This document shows, in pieces, positions 16,740 through 26,589 of a stretch of 64,000 nucleotides of DNA; the first letter of the stretch is position 1; every line of letters begins with the position of its first letter. The position numbers and the translations under genes are program-made. The notes under the pieces are model-generated. The model was not told the origin of the DNA. It saw only the letters and a list, made by a program, of their open reading frames with translations, and did not search any database. The DNA lies in the NCBI GenBank assembly GCA_027482245.1, contig JAIXWG010000053.1, positions 1 through 64,000 of the forward strand, given 5' to 3'. The DNA is from Acetobacteraceae bacterium. GTDB taxonomy: Bacteria > Pseudomonadota > Alphaproteobacteria > Acetobacterales > Acetobacteraceae.

Positions 16740-17807
16740 TCATTCGGCTGATGCCGCCCGGGCAGGGCCCGCGCTGATCAGTCGCAGTTCCGGATAGCTG
16801 TCCAGCATCCGCGCACCATAGAAGGGCCGGTTGGCACCCTGGTGGCAGGTGGCGCAGTTCACCTTCAGCGCATCGCCACCCGGGCCCAGGCGCGCACCAT
16901 GCGGGCCATCGGCCGGACCACGCGGATTGGCGGCCCAGAGGGGCTGCAACGGCGTGATGTAGGCGGTGTTGATGTCCCGCACCATGCGGATGCCGTGCCA
17001 TGCCGTCAGCCTGGCCGGCGGGCTGGTTTCCCAGCTCGCGAAGGATCGGCTGTTGTGGCAGTGCGTGCAGTTCACGCCGAGCCCCTCGCTCATCGTCATC
17101 ATGAGCGAATAGGTCCACTCCGCCTGCATCACGTTGGCCACGTTGTGGCCGGGCAGGGAGGAGTTGCTGATCACGCGGATCTCGTTCGCCTGCAGCAGGA
17201 AGGGCGTGAAGGGATCGCCGGGCAGGGAGCTGTCATTGGCTGCCGGCGCGGGGTGGTTCTGGCCACGCTGTGCCTGCAGGCCGGAATGCGGCAGCACCGC
17301 GGTGGCCCACACCTCGGACGGCACCGGCTGTCCGCGGTGGCAGGTGTAGCAGGTGACGCCGACCTGGCCGACATGCGCCGACCAGTCCGTGTTGATGCGC
17401 CGCGTCATCTGCAGCATCCGACGCGCCACGACCTTCGTGTAGACCTCGTCGGAGGCCATGTTCTCAGGGTTGTGGCAGTAGGTGCAGCCCTGGGCCGGCG
17501 CGATCCATTCGGTCATCGCCTGCATGATGCGGCCGAACTGGCCGGCGCTGAGCTCACCGAGAACCTGGACGTTCTCGAAGGTCTCGGACGCCTTCGGGCC
17601 ATCCGCATCGGCGGCGTCCGGCACTTCCGGCAGCCGGTTCGCGGCCACCCGCACCGCCAGGGCGCGGGGGTTGTTGAGATCGTGCATCCCGACGCCGCGG
17701 AAGCCGATCTGCGTGGTCCGGACGGGCGGCCGCTCGAAGCTCAGCAGGAGCACGGCCGCCACGACCAGCCCGGCGACGCCGAGCAGGACCTGGGTGGAGA
17801 ACCTCAT
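16740..17807 (-). CDS. pufC: Photosynthetic reaction centre tetraheme cytochrome c subunit PufC
   Basis: Periplasmic electron donor to the special pair, 355 residues. Four CxxCH motifs are present: CTYCH (residue 108), CYTCH (153), CTHCH (247) and CATCH (318), with upstream Met residues as sixth ligands. Residues 5-22 form one hydrophobic segment. The following SFERPP aligns by eye to the lipidated CFEPP start of classic PufC, but Cys is replaced by Ser, so the protein is probably held by an uncleaved helix. Its ATG overlaps the pufM stop (ATGA). Confidence 0.97.
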   Translation of the reverse strand: MRFSTQVLLGVAGLVVAAVLLLSFERPPVRTTQIGFRGVGMHDLNNPRALAVRVAANRLPEVPDAADADGPKASETFENVQVLGELSAGQFGRIMQAMTEWIAPAQGCTYCHNPENMASDEVYTKVVARRMLQMTRRINTDWSAHVGQVGVTCYTCHRGQPVPSEVWATAVLPHSGLQAQRGQNHPAPAANDSSLPGDPFTPFLLQANEIRVISNSSLPGHNVANVMQAEWTYSLMMTMSEGLGVNCTHCHNSRSFASWETSPPARLTAWHGIRMVRDINTAYITPLQPLWAANPRGPADGPHGARLGPGGDALKVNCATCHQGANRPFYGARMLDSYPELRLISAGPARAASAE

Positions 17808-18784
17808 CGGGGGGCTCCTTGCAGGATCGAGGGATCGGCCACCGGGGCCCAGAGGGCGGGGTAGGACGGCGCGAAGTGCCGATCGACGGCCCAGAGGTAC
17901 CAGTTGTCGACGACGGTGCCGGTCAGGAGGATGCCGATGCCGCCCGTGATGGGGCAGAGGACGGCGAACCACCAGGCCCAGCGGTGGATGCTTTCGAAGC
18001 TGGCGTTGAAGCCCATGCACCAGCGCCAGAACAGGCCACCGCGTTCAGCCGCGGTGCCGCGGTCCAGCACCAGCTCGATCTCACGCTCACCGCCGTAGCG
18101 GCCCAGTGCCAGGATCGTGGCGCCATGCATCGCGAAGAGCAGCGTGGAGCCGTAGAGGAAGACGATCGAGAGCGCGTGGAACGGGTTGTAGAAGAGATTC
18201 CCGTAGCGGATCGAGAAAGCCGCCGTCCAGTCGAGGTGCGGGAAGATGCCGAAGGGCACCGCCTCGCTCCAGGAGCCCATCAGGATCGGGCGGATGAAGC
18301 CCAGCACCAGGTAGAGCCAGATGGCAGCCATGAAGGCCCAGGCGACATGCGTGCCCATGCCGAGCTGCCGGGCCCGGCGATAGGTGCGCGCCCACCAGAG
18401 CAGGATGGACACGGTCAGGAAGAAGCCCGCGACCAGCCACCAGCCACCTTCGCGCAGCGGCGGCATGCGCAGGCCGTATTGCGCCGGCGGCGGTTCGAGC
18501 GCCAGCCAGAACAACTGCCTGATGAACTGGCCGATGTTCCAGTTCACGGAGGCCAGCATGTTCAGACCGATGATCTCGAAGGCGATGAAGCCGAAGAAGA
18601 TCGACAGGATGCCCAGCTGGCCGAGATAGATCGGGCCGACCTGCGCGTCACCGAAATAGCCGAACAGCGTGACGAGGCGGGAGCCACCTTCCCGCGGCAC
18701 ATCGCCGCGGGGAAGCGGGACGCCGGGGTAAGGGGTGGGACCCCTGACCTGCACCCGGGTGAAGAGGTTCTGATATTCGGGCAT
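17804..18784 (-). CDS. pufM: Photosynthetic reaction centre M subunit
   Basis: Five-helix reaction-centre core subunit, 326 residues, normal length. It starts [15 protein letters not shown]. Key histidines are in place: [13 protein letters not shown] (special-pair ligand helix), [12 protein letters not shown] and [14 protein letters not shown] (iron-side ligands). It binds bacteriochlorophyll, bacteriopheophytin and quinone with PufL. It is 18 bases downstream of pufL and overlaps pufC by four bases. Confidence 0.98.
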   Translation of the reverse strand: MPEYQNLFTRVQVRGPTPYPGVPLPRGDVPREGGSRLVTLFGYFGDAQVGPIYLGQLGILSIFFGFIAFEIIGLNMLASVNWNIGQFIRQLFWLALEPPPAQYGLRMPPLREGGWWLVAGFFLTVSILLWWARTYRRARQLGMGTHVAWAFMAAIWLYLVLGFIRPILMGSWSEAVPFGIFPHLDWTAAFSIRYGNLFYNPFHALSIVFLYGSTLLFAMHGATILALGRYGGEREIELVLDRGTAAERGGLFWRWCMGFNASFESIHRWAWWFAVLCPITGGIGILLTGTVVDNWYLWAVDRHFAPSYPALWAPVADPSILQGAPR

Positions 18785-18802
18785 GGCTGTTTCCTCCTCG
18801 CC

Positions 18803-19627
18803 TCACTTCCAGATCGGCATGTTAAGCCACCAGCCCCACCATTCGGGCCAGCCACGCGTCCAGAAGGGCCCGCTGATGATGATGCAGACCGCGCTCCAGA
18901 ACCCGGCGGAGAGTGCCAGGAACAGGCCGAGGCGGTGGATGCCCAGCGTGCCGATGGAATAGCCGATCAGGTCGCGGAAGTAGGTGTTCTCATGCTCCGC
19001 CGTCTTCACCGGCTCGCCCTTCGGCGGGTTCAGTGCGGACAGCACCAGGCCACCATGCATCGACAGCGCCAGGACGGTCGTGAAGAAGAAGGTCACGGCC
19101 AGCATGTGCGCGGGGTTGTAGTGGAAATGCAGGTGCTGGTAGCCGACGTTCGACACCCAATCGAGGTGCGACCAGATGCCGTAGGGGAAGCCGTGCCCCC
19201 AGGCGCCCATCAGGATCGGCCGGAATACGACGAGGGTGATATAGGCGAACACCGCGACGCCGTAGGCGATCGGGATGTGGTAGCCCATACCGAGCTTGCG
19301 GGAGATCTCCGCCTGGCGCAGTGCCCAGGACACGAAGGCCCCGCACGCGCAGACCGTGATCGCCTGCCACAGCCCACCTTCCCGCATCGGCGCCAGGCGC
19401 AGGCCATAGGCCAGGTCCGGCGGCGGGATGTTGATGAGCCACGGGTTGAAGGTCCCCTGGATCGACGCCCCCATCAGGATCAGCCCCACACCGATGAAGG
19501 TGAAGAAGGCCGTGGTGATCCCGAAGAAGCCGATCCAGAACGGCCCTATCCAGAAATCGAACAGGTCACCGCCCACCAGGGTGCCCCCGCGGACGCGATA
19601 TTTCCGCTCAAAAGTCAGCATCGCCAT
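18803..19627 (-). CDS. pufL: Photosynthetic reaction centre L subunit
   Basis: Reaction-centre core subunit of 274 residues. It opens [20 protein letters not shown], the near-invariant family start. Conserved ligand helices [30 protein letters not shown] and [16 protein letters not shown] carry the pigment and iron histidines. With PufM it forms the heterodimer that performs charge separation. It is separated from pufA by a 120-base hairpin-rich spacer. Confidence 0.98.
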   Translation of the reverse strand: MAMLTFERKYRVRGGTLVGGDLFDFWIGPFWIGFFGITTAFFTFIGVGLILMGASIQGTFNPWLINIPPPDLAYGLRLAPMREGGLWQAITVCACGAFVSWALRQAEISRKLGMGYHIPIAYGVAVFAYITLVVFRPILMGAWGHGFPYGIWSHLDWVSNVGYQHLHFHYNPAHMLAVTFFFTTVLALSMHGGLVLSALNPPKGEPVKTAEHENTYFRDLIGYSIGTLGIHRLGLFLALSAGFWSAVCIIISGPFWTRGWPEWWGWWLNMPIWK

Positions 19628-19683
19628 CGCTTGACGCTCCCATCAGGGCGGGACGAGTGCCCGCCGTGCCGTGCCGTCCTCGA

Positions 19684-19733
19684 CAGCGGGCGAAGCCCGC
19701 TGTGCTTGCCTCGCCCGCTGTCGCGGAGCGACA
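19684..19733 (-). other. pufA-pufL intercistronic hairpins
   Basis: CAGCGGGC-GAA-GCCCGCTG (19684-19702) is a perfect 8-bp stem with a triloop, and TGTCGC-GGA-GCGACA (19719-19733) is a second perfect stem. The left stem can also pair with TCGCCCGCT nearer the second, giving an alternative fold. In Rhodobacter, hairpins at this place protect pufBA mRNA and raise LH1 over RC output. The same role is inferred here. Confidence 0.7.
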
Positions 19734-19747
19734 CTGGCGCGATCCGC

Positions 19748-19927
19748 CTATCGCCCCACGGGTTGCCCCGGGGTGAAGGTCGGGCTCGTGGCGCACCAGC
19801 CCCAGTGGTCGCAGTAGCGGGGCGAGCTCAGCACCACGATGTGGAGCAGCGCCGCGACCGCGAGGACCGCGACCATCGCGAGGAACAGCGACCGGCGGGG
19901 ATCAACCACCATCCAGATCTTATGCAT
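19748..19927 (-). CDS. pufA: LH1 light-harvesting alpha polypeptide
   Basis: A 59-residue antenna protein, too short for the supplied ORF track. The reverse complement from ATG 19927 reads MHKIWMVVDPRRSLFLAMVA, the classic LH1-alpha start, followed by one membrane helix with BChl ligand His29 in VAALLHIVVLSS. Stop is TAG at 19748. The periplasmic tail is longer than the textbook form and holds two cysteines (RYCDHWGWCATS). It lies 66 bases after pufB and upstream of the stabilising hairpins. It forms the LH1 ring with PufB. Confidence 0.94.
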   Translation of the reverse strand: MHKIWMVVDPRRSLFLAMVAVLAVAALLHIVVLSSPRYCDHWGWCATSPTFTPGQPVGR

Positions 19928-19993
19928 GGATCTTCTCTCCTTCGTTTCGTCGTGTCCGGGCCTTCGGCCGTAAGCCGGTGGCCCGGCTCAGCC

Positions 19994-20173
19994 TCAGAAG
20001 AAGCGCCAATCCGGCGGGACCACGGAGTTGCCGTAAACCAACGGCCGCCACAGCCACGTCAGAATATGCGCGCCCATCGACGCGAAGACGGAGAACGCCC
20101 AGCCCTGGATGAGCAGGCGGTGGATCTCTCGCGCTTCGCCTTCGGTCAGGCCGGTCCTTGAACCTTCGGCCAT
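19994..20173 (-). CDS. pufB: LH1 light-harvesting beta polypeptide
   Basis: A 59-residue antenna protein. It has the beta-type N-terminus with GLTEGEAREIHRLLIQGW (His18) and the membrane helix with BChl ligand His36 in SMGAHILTWLWRP. The ATG at 20173 is set by a GGAGGT ribosome-binding site seven bases upstream; the track's extra five codons begin at a TTG inside that site. A ~14-residue C-terminal extension (VYGNSVVPPDWRFF) follows the usual end. First gene of the puf segment, 163 bases after bchZ; no pufQ lies between. Confidence 0.95.
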   Translation of the reverse strand: MAEGSRTGLTEGEAREIHRLLIQGWAFSVFASMGAHILTWLWRPLVYGNSVVPPDWRFF

Positions 20174-20336
20174 GATGATGACCTCCAACTTGCCTTTCGG
20201 CCGTTACCGCGCTTTGCCCGCGCGGCAGGGTACGGCGTGGCGGGAAACCGCCATGGCCGACCCGAGGTCCTGGTACCGACGACGAAAGCTGCCGCAGGGT
20301 TGGGGACGACGGGATCGGAAGGACGCAGGGGCATCG

Positions 20337-21848
20337 TCACGCGACGCCCTCCGCAACACTGGCCGCGGCAGGATCGCCGGCGGCTTTGTTCTCGGTGCCG
20401 GCAGCCGGTGGGACGACGGGCGCCTCTCCCAGTGTTGCCAGCACGCGTTCCTGCACGATGCGCGGCTCCCCAGCCTCGCGCGCCGCGCGTTCCACCTGTT
20501 CGCGCAGCCGCTTGGAAGCGGAGATGCGAAGCAGGAAGGGCGCGGCATCCACATGCGCGTCCAGCAGCGCCACCGCATCGTCGTCCCAGGGCTCCGCCTT
20601 CCTGACCGGCGTGGGTTCCACGCGATCGAGGTCGGTGCCGAGGGGCAGGATGTGGAAGAGCGCGTCGAACAACGCGTTGCAGTACTCCTGGATGATGTAG
20701 GTCGCGCCCGCATAGCCCATGAAGGGCGTGCCGGTGGCGCGACGGATGATCGCCCCAGGGAAAGAAGCGGGGATGTAGGCGGCGCGGCTGTGCAGCTCCG
20801 CCGCATACATCCGTTCGTTGAAGCTGCCGAACAGCACCAGCGGCGGCGTCTTCTTCATGGCGTCGCGCACCGCGGCGTTGTCCGGCTTCTCGCCCGCCTT
20901 GCGGCTGAAGGCGAAGGCGCAGGGCACGCCCATTTCCTCACCGAGGAAACGCTTCAGGCCGCGGGTATAGGTATCCGTCGCCACCACCGCGAAGCTGGCG
21001 GTCGCGTAGAAATCCTGGGTGACGCTGCGCCAGAGATCCCAGATCGGCTTGATCGTGGTGTGCTTCTCACGCTCGATGAAGGGCTCGGGATCGAGGCCCG
21101 TCATCTCGCCGAGCTTGCGAAGGAAGTTCGTCGTCGCGAACAGGCCCATCGGCGCGCGCAGCCAGGGGCGTTCAAGCTCCTCGCACAGCTTCTGGCCGAA
21201 TTCGCGGTACATGCAGACGTTGACATCGGCGTCCGGCAGCTTGGCGATGTCATCGACATGGCTTCCCAGCGGGAAGACCAGGTTGACCTCGCAGCCAATG
21301 CCCTCGACCAGGCGACGGATCTCCGAGAGATCCGAGGGCATGTTGAAGGTGCCGTAGATGGGGCCGATGATGTTGACGCGCGGCTTCGGGCCGAGCTTGG
21401 CGTTGCGCGCGCGCATCTTGCGGCCGCGGGCGCCGAATTCCGTCCAGAGCCACATGATGGCGCGGTCGGCGGCCTGCCACTGATCCTCATCGATCGTGCG
21501 GCAGATGAAGCGCTGCAGGTTGCTGCCCTGCGGCGTCACGCCTCCGCCGATCATCTCCGCGATGGAGCCGGTGACGACGACGGCGGGAAGGTCGGGATCC
21601 TGCGTCGCGGCGGCGCGGCGCATGGAGTCCTCGGTGCCGTTCTTGGAGAGGCTGTCCTCATCCAATCCCGTCACGACGATCGGCAACTCATGCGGCGGCA
21701 GCGCGTCCGTGTAGTGCAGGACCGCGGTCACGGGCAGGTTCTCGCAGCCCACCGGGCCGTCGATCACCACGCGCAGGCCACGCACGGCGGAGAAGGCGTA
21801 GATGGCGCCCCAGTAGCCGCCGGCACGATCATGATCGAGGACGAGCAT
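20337..21848 (-). CDS. bchZ: Chlorophyllide a reductase subunit Z
   Basis: Catalytic subunit (503 residues) of the nitrogenase-like chlorophyllide a oxidoreductase that reduces the C7-C8 bond in ring B. It begins [20 protein letters not shown] and has the cluster/substrate region [20 protein letters not shown] and [20 protein letters not shown]. The track's extension to 21980 overlaps bchY in the wrong frame. It works with BchX and BchY and starts four bases after bchY. The C-terminus ends in an Ala-rich tail. Confidence 0.96.
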   Translation of the reverse strand: MLVLDHDRAGGYWGAIYAFSAVRGLRVVIDGPVGCENLPVTAVLHYTDALPPHELPIVVTGLDEDSLSKNGTEDSMRRAAATQDPDLPAVVVTGSIAEMIGGGVTPQGSNLQRFICRTIDEDQWQAADRAIMWLWTEFGARGRKMRARNAKLGPKPRVNIIGPIYGTFNMPSDLSEIRRLVEGIGCEVNLVFPLGSHVDDIAKLPDADVNVCMYREFGQKLCEELERPWLRAPMGLFATTNFLRKLGEMTGLDPEPFIEREKHTTIKPIWDLWRSVTQDFYATASFAVVATDTYTRGLKRFLGEEMGVPCAFAFSRKAGEKPDNAAVRDAMKKTPPLVLFGSFNERMYAAELHSRAAYIPASFPGAIIRRATGTPFMGYAGATYIIQEYCNALFDALFHILPLGTDLDRVEPTPVRKAEPWDDDAVALLDAHVDAAPFLLRISASKRLREQVERAAREAGEPRIVQERVLATLGEAPVVPPAAGTENKAAGDPAAASVAEGVA

Positions 21849-21852
21849 GGTC

Positions 21853-23379
21853 TTACGTGCCCACCGATTCTTCAGCCTTGGCCTTCGCCAGGCGCAGCTT
21901 GCGCTGGCGGTCGCGGAAGCCGGGCGGATCGACGGGCTTGTCCTTGAAGCCGTAGCCCGCGCCATCCGGCGTGCCGACACCTTCGAAGAAGCTCACCATG
22001 CGGGAGAAGCGTTCGCGCCCCTTGGTCTGCGCCGCGACGATGGCGGCCATGGAGCCGGCACCGGCCGGGCCGAACAGGGGACGGGCGGAGACCATGTTGG
22101 TGAAGTAGAGCGCGGGGATGCCGAGCTCCTTCGCCTTCTGCACCAGCGGCGTGGTGCCAAGCGCCAGATCGGGCTTCGCGTCGCGCATCGCGGCGACGTC
22201 CTGCTCCAGGCTCGCGCGGTACTGCACATGCGTGCCGCGGGCTTCGAGCCACTGGCGGTCCGCCTCGCTCCATTCCGTGCGCGGGCAGGCGGTGCCGACA
22301 TAGGGAACCTCGGCGCCGGCCTCGCTCAGCAGGCGGGCGACCAGCAGCTCGGAGCCTTCGTAGCCGGAGACGGTGACGCGCGCCTTGATGGGGGCATTCG
22401 CCAGCGCCGCACGGATCGCGGGCAGCACGCGCTGCTTCGCCAGATCCACCACGCTGTCGGGGATGCCGGCGGCACGGCCGATGCCGGCGAGCCAGGCCTC
22501 CGTGCCTTCCAGCCCGACGGGGCCAGAACCCACCACGGGCCGGCCGGCCGCGCGGAATTCGCGGATGGAGGCGGTGTAGAAGGGATGCACCGCGGCGGCG
22601 ACTTCGCAGTCCAGCGCCGCGTAGAGGTCGCGCCATTCGCGCGCCGGGGTCTGCGGCGCGAGCGCCAGGCCCATCGGGGCCAGCATGGCGCCGACACCCA
22701 TCGGGTCCGCGGGGAACAGCTCTCCGATCAGCGCGACGGTGCGTTCGCCATCCACCATCTGGCGGGGGCGCGCGACGGGGCCGGATTCGGCCTCGTTACG
22801 GGCGTAGCGCAGCATGGCGCCGGCCAGGACGTCCTTCGCTTCCGCATGGGTCGGCACGCCGAAGCCGGGGACGTCGATGCCGATGATGCGGACGCCGTCG
22901 ATCTGCTTCGGCAGCAGGTCCAGCGGCACGCCCGACGCTGTCGGCACGCAGAGATTGATGATGACGACGGCGTCGTAGTCTTCCGGCTTCGCCGTGGCGT
23001 GCACGGCGTCCCGGATATCCTCGAACAGCTTGCCGGTGACCAGCGTCTCGGAATTGAAGGGCACGTAGCCGACGGTGCGGCGGGCGCCGTAGAAATGGCT
23101 GGTGAAGGTCAGGCCATAGACGCAGCAGGCGCTGCCCGAGAGGATCGTGGCCGTGCGCCGCATGCGCAGCCCGACGCGCAGCGATCCGAAGGCCGGACAC
23201 ATGGATTGCGGCTGGTCATGCGGGCCGCGGGGATAGTCCGCGGCCAGCTTGTCCATCGTCGCCGACTTGCCGGCGGCACGCGCCGCGGCGTCCAGCGTCT
23301 CCCGGCCGCCATGGCAACCGGAACCGCTCGCCCCTGCGGGCGCGGCTTCAGGCACGGCGTTGAGGGGGAGCTGGTCCAT
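21853..23379 (-). CDS. bchY: Chlorophyllide a reductase subunit Y
   Basis: A 508-residue subunit of chlorophyllide a reductase. Cysteines for the shared Fe-S cluster lie in [28 protein letters not shown] and [11 protein letters not shown] further nitrogenase-like core runs through [20 protein letters not shown]. It forms the catalytic heterotetramer with BchZ and is reduced by BchX. It is spaced 4 bases from both bchX and bchZ, so the three are one operon. Confidence 0.96.
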   Translation of the reverse strand: MDQLPLNAVPEAAPAGASGSGCHGGRETLDAAARAAGKSATMDKLAADYPRGPHDQPQSMCPAFGSLRVGLRMRRTATILSGSACCVYGLTFTSHFYGARRTVGYVPFNSETLVTGKLFEDIRDAVHATAKPEDYDAVVIINLCVPTASGVPLDLLPKQIDGVRIIGIDVPGFGVPTHAEAKDVLAGAMLRYARNEAESGPVARPRQMVDGERTVALIGELFPADPMGVGAMLAPMGLALAPQTPAREWRDLYAALDCEVAAAVHPFYTASIREFRAAGRPVVGSGPVGLEGTEAWLAGIGRAAGIPDSVVDLAKQRVLPAIRAALANAPIKARVTVSGYEGSELLVARLLSEAGAEVPYVGTACPRTEWSEADRQWLEARGTHVQYRASLEQDVAAMRDAKPDLALGTTPLVQKAKELGIPALYFTNMVSARPLFGPAGAGSMAAIVAAQTKGRERFSRMVSFFEGVGTPDGAGYGFKDKPVDPPGFRDRQRKLRLAKAKAEESVGT

Positions 23380-23383
23380 GGGA

Positions 23384-24403
23384 TCAGGCGCCCTCGTAGA
23401 CCACTTCGAGGGACGGCTTGTTCAGCACATCCGCCGCGCACATGTCTTCCATCGTCGCGGGGTTCAGCACCACGCCACGGCCGACCGCATCGCCCTTGAA
23501 CAGGCCGAGCAGCGCGTCATGCGTGAGCGGCTTCGGCCGCAGCGGGGGCGCTTCCGCCACCTGCGTCGCCAGCTGTTCGAAGACGCTGGCCCAGGGGCCA
23601 CCGGGGACGCCGACGATCTCGTAGTTGGCGGACTTCCGGCGGATGTCGTCATCGGCCGGGATGGCGGAGAGGATCGGGATGCCCGCGGCTTCCGCGAAGG
23701 CATGCGCCTCCCCCGTGCCGTCATCCTTGTTGATGACCATGCCGGCCACGCCGACATTGCCGCCGAGCTTCTTGAAGTACTCGACCGCGCTGCAGACGTT
23801 GTTCGCGACGTAGAGCGACTGGAGGTCGTTGGAGCCGACGACGATCACCTTCTGGCACATGTCGCGGGCGATCGGCAGGCCGAAGCCGCCGCAGACCACG
23901 TCACCCAGGAAGTCCAGCAGCACGTAGTCAAAATCCCACTGGTGGAAGCCGAGCTTCTCCAGCAGTTCGAAGCCGTGGATGATGCCGCGGCCGCCGCAGC
24001 CGCGGCCGACTTCCGGGCCACCGAGCTCCATGGCGAAGACGCCGTCGCGCTTGAAGCAGACGTCGCCGATGGCGACGGGCTCGCCGGCCGCCTTCTTCTT
24101 GGACGAGGTCTCGATGATCGTCGGGCAGGAACGGCCACCGAAGAGCAGGCTGGTGGTGTCGGACTTCGGGTCGCAGCCGATCAGCAGCACGCGCTTGCCC
24201 TGCTGGGCCATCATGTAGCTGAGGTTCGCGAGGGTGAAGGACTTGCCGATGCCGCCCTTCCCGTAGATCGCGATGATCTGCGTTTCCTTCTTCGGCGGTG
24301 CGGTGTGCACGGGGTCCGGGCCCTGGTCGGCTTCGGCGCGGAGCGCATCGGCCATGGTGGACTGGGCGGAACGCACGGGCGTGATGGCGGTGGGGCCGTT
24401 CAT
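23384..24403 (-). CDS. bchX: Chlorophyllide a reductase iron protein X
   Basis: NifH-like ATPase of 339 residues that feeds electrons to BchYZ. P-loop IAIYGKGGIGKSFTLANLS; the two Cys ligands of the bridging [4Fe-4S] cluster are in GPEVGRGCGGRG and [12 protein letters not shown]. An N-terminal ~40-residue extension precedes the fold, as is common for BchX. The ATG overlaps the bchC stop by four bases. Confidence 0.96.
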   Translation of the reverse strand: MNGPTAITPVRSAQSTMADALRAEADQGPDPVHTAPPKKETQIIAIYGKGGIGKSFTLANLSYMMAQQGKRVLLIGCDPKSDTTSLLFGGRSCPTIIETSSKKKAAGEPVAIGDVCFKRDGVFAMELGGPEVGRGCGGRGIIHGFELLEKLGFHQWDFDYVLLDFLGDVVCGGFGLPIARDMCQKVIVVGSNDLQSLYVANNVCSAVEYFKKLGGNVGVAGMVINKDDGTGEAHAFAEAAGIPILSAIPADDDIRRKSANYEIVGVPGGPWASVFEQLATQVAEAPPLRPKPLTHDALLGLFKGDAVGRGVVLNPATMEDMCAADVLNKPSLEVVYEGA

Positions 24404-25338
24404 TGCGTCTGTCTCCAGTCGAGGATCATCTTGAGGCAGGCGGGGTCGCCGAAGGCCGTGCGATAGGCCTCCGGTGCGGCGGCGGCGTCGCGCGTATGGG
24501 TGATGAGACCTTCGAGGCTGAGCCTGCCGTCGGCGATCAGGTCACGCACGGCGATCAGGTCGGGCTCCCGCCATTCGGCGGCGATGCGGAAGCGGGCTTC
24601 GCGCATGAATGCGGGCGGGAAGGAGAAGCTGATCGGCGCGCTGTAGAAGCCGGCCAGCACGATCTCCCCCTGCGGGGCCAGGCGCTGCACCAGGAGATCC
24701 ATCAGCCCGGCATCGCCGGAGACGTCGCAGATGCAGCGATAGTCACGCTTCGGATCGTCTTCCGGCTGCATGACCTGGTAGCCGATGGCACCATCGGCGC
24801 GGGTCGGGTTCGTCTCCCACACCGTGGGCTTGCCACCGGCCGCGACGACGAGGCGGGCGACGAGGCGACCCAGCACGCCATGGCCGACGATGAGGTCCGG
24901 TAGCACCGCATGCTCCGCGGCGATCGCGTGGCGGGCCGTGGCGGCCAGCGCCATCAGCACGCCATCGGCGCCCAGGCGTTCATCGATGGGCACGGCGCGG
25001 GCGCCGGGCACCACGAGCCGGGCCGCGGCACCACCGAACAGCCCGCGCACCTGGCCGAAGCACTTGGCGCCGGCGACGAAGACGCGTTCGCCGATGCGGC
25101 GATCGGCCCGCAGCCCGACCGCGCTGACGCGGCCCACCGTCTCGTAGCCCGGCACCAGCGGGTAGCCCATGCCGGGGAAGGGCGGCATGCGGCCGGACCA
25201 GAGCAGGCGCTCCGTCCCCGTGCTGATGCCGCTCCACTCCACATCCACCACCACGTCCTCCTCGCCCGGGGGCGAGAGTTCGAGGCGGCTCAGGATGAGG
25301 CGCTCGGGCGCTTCGAGAATGACTGCGACGGTGTCCAC
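24400..25338 (-). CDS. bchC: Bacteriochlorophyllide a dehydrogenase BchC
   Basis: MDR-type dehydrogenase that oxidises the 3-hydroxyethyl group to 3-acetyl, 312 residues. Motifs: VEWSGISTGTERLLWSGRMP, PLVPGYETVGRVSAVG and the NAD-binding GHGVLGRLVARLVVAAGG. I place the start at GTG 25338 (MDTVAVILEAPERL), with GAGGGAG upstream. The track's ATG at 25410 would translate across two PpsR-type operators. It heads bchCXYZ and overlaps bchX. Confidence 0.94.
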   Translation of the reverse strand: MDTVAVILEAPERLILSRLELSPPGEEDVVVDVEWSGISTGTERLLWSGRMPPFPGMGYPLVPGYETVGRVSAVGLRADRRIGERVFVAGAKCFGQVRGLFGGAAARLVVPGARAVPIDERLGADGVLMALAATARHAIAAEHAVLPDLIVGHGVLGRLVARLVVAAGGKPTVWETNPTRADGAIGYQVMQPEDDPKRDYRCICDVSGDAGLMDLLVQRLAPQGEIVLAGFYSAPISFSFPPAFMREARFRIAAEWREPDLIAVRDLIADGRLSLEGLITHTRDAAAAPEAYRTAFGDPACLKMILDWRQTQ

Positions 25339-25365
25339 TTGGACTGACCGCTCCCTCTGGTTGTT

Positions 25366-25383
25366 TGTCAGGGTAAATTGACG
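25366..25383. promoter_or_regulatory. PpsR-type operator 1 upstream of bchC
   Basis: TGTCAGGGTAAATTGACG is TGTCA-N8-TGACG, one base from the TGTCA-N8-TGACA palindrome. It lies 28 bases upstream of the bchC GTG, and its right arm includes TTGACG. It sits 26 bases (centre to centre) from the perfect site at 25392, so the two could bind cooperatively. Confidence 0.65.
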
Positions 25384-25391
25384 GTGGGCAA

Positions 25392-25409
25392 TGTCAAGCA
25401 ATACTGACA
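25392..25409. promoter_or_regulatory. PpsR-type operator 2 upstream of bchC
   Basis: TGTCAAGCAATACTGACA is a perfect TGTCA-N8-TGACA palindrome and matches the PpsR/CrtJ consensus TGT-N12-ACA. A degenerate third copy, CGTCAGGCAATTGCGACG, follows at 25416-25433. It lies between crtF and bchC, as in Rhodobacter, where PpsR represses the bchC promoter aerobically. Confidence 0.8.
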
Positions 25410-25441
25410 CTCAACCGTCAGGCAATTGCGACGCGCGTCGC

Positions 25442-26581
25442 TCAGGCCACATCGGCCACCAGCACGCGCGTCAGCAGCGGCGTGCCGGTGGGGATGAGGC
25501 GCGAGGAAGCGAAGCCGGCCTCGGCCAGCATGGCCTGCAGCTCCGCGGGCCGGCGCGGGCGGCCACGGCCCATGGCGAGGAGGTAGAAGCCGAAATAGGC
25601 ATCGCCCATCGCCTCCGCCCCCGCCGTGCCGGCCATGGGCTCCGCGACCAGCAGGCGGCCATTCGGGGGCAGCGCGGCGCGCACGCGCTTCAGCAGCCCC
25701 ATCACCACCTCATCGTCATGGTCGTGCAGCACGCGGACCAGGCTGATGAGGTCGGCGCCGGGTGGCAGGTCGTCCGTCGTGAAGTCGCCGCCAAAGGTCT
25801 GGCCGCGGGGCGAAAGGCCCTTCTCCGCGAAGCGCGCGGCGCCGCGGGCGGCGACCGGGGGCAGGTCGAACAGCATCAGGCGCAGCGCGGGCGCGGCGGC
25901 GGCGACATGGGACAGGAAGGCGCCCTCCCCCCCGCCGACATCCAGCAGGACCTGGTGGCGCCGGAAGTCGAAGGCGGCGATCACCTCCTCCGCCACCATG
26001 GGCTGGGAGGCGGCCATGAGGGCGGAGTAGTCCGCGACCCGGTCGGGGGCCAGCGACTCGGGGCTGGCGGCGCCGGAATAGGCCCAGTAGGCCGACAGCG
26101 CATTGCCCCCGCGTTCGCGGCGCAGCATGCCGACGGGATCCGCGAGGTCGGCATAGAGCAGCGCGTGGTGCTCCACCATGGCGGCGATGCCGGGATTGCC
26201 GATCATCGCGGCGCCGAGCGGCCCGAGCGTCCAGAGCCCGTCATCCCGGCGATGGGTCAGCTGCAGGGCCGCGGCGGCGTTGAGGAGGCGCGACGCGCCC
26301 TCCGGCGGCAGCGACAGGCGATGCGCCAGCGCGGCTTCCGCCAGCGGCCCCGATTCGTGCAGCAGGTCGAAGAGCTTGAGGCGCACGCAGGCGAAGAGGA
26401 CCTGCGAATAGACGAAGCCGGCGCAGAGGTCGAAGAGCTGCCCCGCCCGCTTGCGCGCCATGGGGCGCGTCAGCGGGAAGCGGGCCGCCCAGGCGCGGAA
26501 GCGCGGATTGGCGGTGACGCCTTCGCGGAATTCGCGGAAGCGGTCCCGCCAGCCCGGGGAGGCGGCCATGACGTCGGACAT
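25442..26581 (-). CDS. crtF: Hydroxyneurosporene O-methyltransferase CrtF
   Basis: SAM-dependent O-methyltransferase of 379 residues that methylates the 1-hydroxyl of acyclic carotenoids. It carries an N-terminal dimerisation helix region (LFDLCAGFVYSQVLFACVRL), the SAM loop LLDVGGGEGAFLSHVAA, the general-base region VRVLHDHDDEVV, and ends LLTRVLVADVA. ATG 26581 lies 8 bases after crtE; the track's longer start is inside crtE. A 103-base operator region separates it from bchC. Confidence 0.93.
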   Translation of the reverse strand: MSDVMAASPGWRDRFREFREGVTANPRFRAWAARFPLTRPMARKRAGQLFDLCAGFVYSQVLFACVRLKLFDLLHESGPLAEAALAHRLSLPPEGASRLLNAAAALQLTHRRDDGLWTLGPLGAAMIGNPGIAAMVEHHALLYADLADPVGMLRRERGGNALSAYWAYSGAASPESLAPDRVADYSALMAASQPMVAEEVIAAFDFRRHQVLLDVGGGEGAFLSHVAAAAPALRLMLFDLPPVAARGAARFAEKGLSPRGQTFGGDFTTDDLPPGADLISLVRVLHDHDDEVVMGLLKRVRAALPPNGRLLVAEPMAGTAGAEAMGDAYFGFYLLAMGRGRPRRPAELQAMLAEAGFASSRLIPTGTPLLTRVLVADVA

Positions 26582-26589
26582 GCCTGGCG

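Noticed and set aside
20174-20336. pufQ between bchZ and pufB, or pufX after pufM
   Set aside because: No ORF of suitable length in the 163-base gap, and pufM runs directly into pufC.
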